This document shows positions 61,425-64,000 of a stretch of 64,000 nt of DNA, piece by piece (within the stretch, counting starts at the first letter, position 1; each line of letters starts with the position of its first letter). The notes below the pieces were generated by a model. It was given only the letters and a program-made list of their open reading frames with translations. It did not search any database and was not told where the DNA came from. This DNA comes from Nonomuraea turcica (lineage in GTDB: Bacteria; Actinomycetota; Actinomycetes; Streptosporangiales; Streptosporangiaceae). The stretch covers positions 124,001 to 188,000 of the forward strand of contig NZ_JAUZQF010000018.1 of the NCBI RefSeq assembly GCF_030718205.1, given 5' to 3'. Made by a program: the position numbers and the translations under genes.

Positions 61425-63131
61425 GTGACTTCCCCCACCCCACCGCAGACGTCCTACCGGGCGCTGGGCTGGCTGCTGGCCGTGCCCGCCCTCTTCGGCA
61501 CGCTCATCACGCTGGTGCTGCCGACGGCGCAGACGATCTGGCTCAGCTTCCAAAGCGGCGGCGTTCTCAAGGAGAGCGCCTATGCGGGGATGTCCAACTT
61601 CGGTGAGGTGCTGGGCGACGACGCGTTCTGGCGGGCGCTCGGCTTCACGCTCTCGCTGACCGTCGTGCCGCTGCTCGTGGCCGTGGTCGTGGCGCCGCTG
61701 CTGGCGGCGGCTCTCGACTGGGGCGGCGCCTGGACGCGGCGGGCCGGGCGGATCGCGCTGTCCCTCGCGATCGTCACGTTCTCGCCCGTGGGCGTGGCGG
61801 CGGCCTGGATCCAAGGCCTGAGGCGGGAGGCGTCCGGCCTGGTCGCCCTGGCGCAGGGGCTGAGCGCGCCGGACACGGCGCCGGGCGCGCTGCGCCTGAT
61901 CGTCGCCGCGGCGACGTTCGGCGTGGTGTGCTCGCTGGCGGTCATCGCGTTCCTGCCCACCCTGCGCGGCGGCACCGTCGCGCCCGCCATGCTCGTCGTC
62001 GGCGTGCTCGTGGCGCTCGCCACCGTCGCCGTCGGCCTGCAGACTTTCTCGATCGGGCTGGTCCTCACCAACGGAGGCCCTCAGCGCTCCACAGGGACCC
62101 TCGCGGGCCTCCAATACGACTTCGCCTTCAGGATGGCCGAGTTCGGCCCTGGTGCGGCCGTTGCGACGCTCACAGGTGCAGCCCTCGGCGTGCTCGGGAT
62201 CGTCGCCACCGTCGTCGTCGCGGCCTCCCGGCTACGCATCACGCTCACGCCCGCCGGCGGCACTCCCGCCCCTCCCGCCCCTCAGGCCTTCGCGCGTCCG
62301 GACGCCTGGCCGCAGGGCTCCGCGCCGCTGCCCGATGGATCCGCCGCCGCTGCGCCTTCCGGCTCCGGCGGCTCGGACCGGCCGCCGAAGACGGCAGGGG
62401 TGGTGGTCGGGGTGGCGGCGCTGGTCCTCATCCTGGCCGTGGGGATCCTGCTGTCCTGGCCCTGGATCTCCGGCGTGCTGGGCTCGCCCGGCAGTGCGGC
62501 GGGCGGGCTGCGTACGCAGGTCAACACCTGGGTGCCAGCCGTCGCCGGCGCGCTGGTGTCGGTCGGGGTGGCCTACCTGGCCGCTCTCGGGATCGGCGGT
62601 CTGCGGCCGCTCGGGCGCGGGAGTGAGTGGCTGCTGCTGGTGTTCGCGCCCTGGCTGTTCGTCGGCACCGGCCCCCTCGGCGTGGCGAACTGGCAGAACA
62701 TGCGCAACCTCGGCCTGGTCGACACCTTCCTCGCGCTCTTCCCGCCCCTGCTGGTGAGCGTTCCGGCCCTGCTGGTGCTCACCCTGCTGTGCAAGGGACT
62801 GGCGGAGCGGAACGGCAGGGACTTCTTCAGCGGTGTCGTCCTGCCCTCGCTGCCCATGGCCGGCATCCTGGTGGGGGCCGTCGCGCTGGTGAACGCCCAG
62901 GACCTGCTCTGGCCGCTGCTGGTCGCCCAGCAGCCCGGCCTGTTCACCGCGCCCGTCGCCCAGGTGAACGAGCTCGGCCGGTACGCCGTCGCCTCACCCG
63001 GCGTCGGCGTCACCACGCCGCTGCTCATGGTCGTCGTCGCGCTGGCCATCGTCGTGGCCGCTCAACTGCTCTATCTCGACCGGCTCGCCGTACGCGCAAA
63101 TGGTTCGCGGCGGCGTATCCCGGCTGCGTAA
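61425..63131 (+). CDS. ABC transporter permease, double-module fusion
   Basis: 568 aa. The N-terminal half (about 12-280) begins LGWLLAVPALFGTLITLVLPTAQTIWLSFQ, cited in part, like MalF-type sugar permeases, with about six helices. A Pro/Ala/Ser-rich linker (about 282-325) joins a second membrane half (about 325-555) with helices like MalG-type subunits. The EAA-loop consensus is not clear in either half, so ATPase coupling may be altered. No ATPase or binding protein gene lies in the window. GTG 61425 has weak ribosome-binding site. It may be a degenerate or specialised permease. Confidence 0.7.
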   Translation: MTSPTPPQTSYRALGWLLAVPALFGTLITLVLPTAQTIWLSFQSGGVLKESAYAGMSNFGEVLGDDAFWRALGFTLSLTVVPLLVAVVVAPLLAAALDWGGAWTRRAGRIALSLAIVTFSPVGVAAAWIQGLRREASGLVALAQGLSAPDTAPGALRLIVAAATFGVVCSLAVIAFLPTLRGGTVAPAMLVVGVLVALATVAVGLQTFSIGLVLTNGGPQRSTGTLAGLQYDFAFRMAEFGPGAAVATLTGAALGVLGIVATVVVAASRLRITLTPAGGTPAPPAPQAFARPDAWPQGSAPLPDGSAAAAPSGSGGSDRPPKTAGVVVGVAALVLILAVGILLSWPWISGVLGSPGSAAGGLRTQVNTWVPAVAGALVSVGVAYLAALGIGGLRPLGRGSEWLLLVFAPWLFVGTGPLGVANWQNMRNLGLVDTFLALFPPLLVSVPALLVLTLLCKGLAERNGRDFFSGVVLPSLPMAGILVGAVALVNAQDLLWPLLVAQQPGLFTAPVAQVNELGRYAVASPGVGVTTPLLMVVVALAIVVAAQLLYLDRLAVRANGSRRRIPAA

Positions 63132-63142
63132 GTTGGATCATT

Positions 63143-64000
63143 GTGGAAATTCGCGATCTGACTCCGGAGGACCTCGACGACGTCCTCGACATCCGGAAGC
63201 GCTCGTTCGGCCCGCTTTCGGCTGCTGACGCCGAGCGCTGGCGTCGCTCGACGATCCCCTTGCTCGGCGAGGGCCGCTATCTCGGCGCCTTCGACGGCTC
63301 CAGGCTCACGGCCGCGGCCCGGCTGCGGCAGTTCACGCAGTGGTGGCACGGCAGGCCGCAGCCGATGGCCGGGATCGCGGGGGTCACCGTCTCGCCCGAA
63401 GATCGCGGGCGCGGCGTCGGCACGCTGATCATGCGGGCCGTCATCGACCGGGCCGTGGCGCTCGGCGACGCGGTCTCCGTGCTCTACCCCGCCACCACGC
63501 CGATCTACCGGGCCCTCGGCTACGAGCACGCCGGGGCGCAGCACAACGTGCGCCTCCCGGCGGAGGCGCTGCGGCAGATCCGCCCCTCCGGGCAGGTCAA
63601 GCTGAGCAGGATGGGGGACGGCGACGCCGCCGAGGTCATCTCCGTGCTGCACCGCGTCCACGCCGCCGCCCGCGCCAGCGGTCCGGTCTCCTGGGACGAG
63701 CGCACCTGGAACCTGTGGCTCGAGGACGAGGACGACTTCCTCTACCTCGCCGACGACGGCTTCCTGATCTACCGGTGGAAGGGCGACGACATCCAGGTCG
63801 ACAACCTCGTCGCCGGATCCGCGGAGACCGCCAGGACGTTGTGGTCCCTGGTCGGCACCGCCTCCTCGATCGCGCAGCACGTCCTCGCGCCCGTGGCGCC
63901 CGACGACCCGGTGCTGTGGCTGCTGCGGGAGCGGGGCAAGGAGCACGTCAAGCAGGTGCGCTGGATGTTCAGGGTGCTCGACGTGGCCGCCGCGATCGAG
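63143..64000 (+). CDS. Eis-like GNAT N-acetyltransferase, partial
   Basis: 286 codons are open to the window edge, so the 3' end is missing (family length about 400). The first GNAT domain (about 1-150) has VEIRDLTPEDLDDVLDIRK and the acetyl-CoA loop GVTVSPEDRGRGVGTLIMRA (R/Q-x-x-G-x-G, about 74-93); VLYPATTPIYRALGYEHAG follows. The second, degenerate GNAT domain begins near 155 (LSRMGDGDAAEVISVLHRV). Eis proteins acetylate amines and also have a C-terminal SCP2-like domain, which would lie beyond position 64000. Start GTG 63143 has no clear ribosome-binding site. Confidence 0.87.
   Translation, partial: MEIRDLTPEDLDDVLDIRKRSFGPLSAADAERWRRSTIPLLGEGRYLGAFDGSRLTAAARLRQFTQWWHGRPQPMAGIAGVTVSPEDRGRGVGTLIMRAVIDRAVALGDAVSVLYPATTPIYRALGYEHAGAQHNVRLPAEALRQIRPSGQVKLSRMGDGDAAEVISVLHRVHAAARASGPVSWDERTWNLWLEDEDDFLYLADDGFLIYRWKGDDIQVDNLVAGSAETARTLWSLVGTASSIAQHVLAPVAPDDPVLWLLRERGKEHVKQVRWMFRVLDVAAAIE

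Overview
The window is very GC-rich, actinobacterial chromosomal DNA. The phosphatidylinositol-mannoside genes (PI-phosphate synthase, acyltransferase, PimA), a GTG-rich start-codon set, an F420-type luciferase-like oxidoreductase, a DUF2637 protein and the thrS - HIT - pgsA - patA - pimA - pdxS - pdxT - yebC order all point to Actinomycetota, probably a filamentous actinomycete of the Streptosporangiales/Streptomycetales type. The genus cannot be settled from the sequence alone.

1-3.3 kb: a tRNA-Val(CAC) is followed by a stretch of decayed genes: a tyrosine-integrase C-terminus pointing at the tRNA, an ISAs1-type transposase tail, a frameshifted SAM methyltransferase, an XRE regulator and a creatininase fragment. 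This looks like the remains of an integrated element. One intact DinB-like gene and a small secreted protein sit among them.

3.3-15.5 kb: a phosphotransferase-fold gene and a sulfotransferase converge. Then comes a long co-directional run: AMP-ligase, FAD monooxygenase, FMN alpha-hydroxy-acid oxidase, unusual membrane-anchored P450, CPA2-type antiporter, response regulator, histidine kinase and phospholipase D. Seven of these are linked by gaps of 14 bp or less or by overlaps. This is the best candidate for an undescribed pathway in the window.

15.7-30.7 kb: accessory single genes (SDR, coiled-coil membrane protein, secreted zinc peptidase, unknown protein, ECF sigma). They are followed by a unit of Crp/Fnr regulator, MpaB-like oxygenase and a giant nucleotide-cyclase/ATPase/TPR protein, with a CRP-like palindrome just upstream of the Crp gene. 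Then come an LldD-like oxidase, HD hydrolase, DUF4031 plus HAD pair and a class I bacterial P450.

30.9-41.3 kb: DUF2637 and DUF2786 proteins, a secreted HAF-repeat protein, a catabolic operon (Ldh-type dehydrogenase, MHS transporter, SDR), a striking decamer minisatellite, phosphoglucomutase, an F420-type oxidoreductase and a GH25 lysozyme.

41.3-64 kb: the conserved housekeeping block. thrS ends at a strong two-way terminator. TM2, PIG-L deacetylase and Asp23 genes follow, separated by two more minisatellites. Then HIT, a large membrane phosphatase-like protein, a GHL10 glycosidase, EF-G2, the PI/PIM operon, a LemA-like protein, a DUF3048 lipoprotein, pdxS, a Tat-exported PhoD-type phosphatase lying between pdxS and pdxT, yebC, an ABC-permease fusion and an Eis-like acetyltransferase cut by the window edge.
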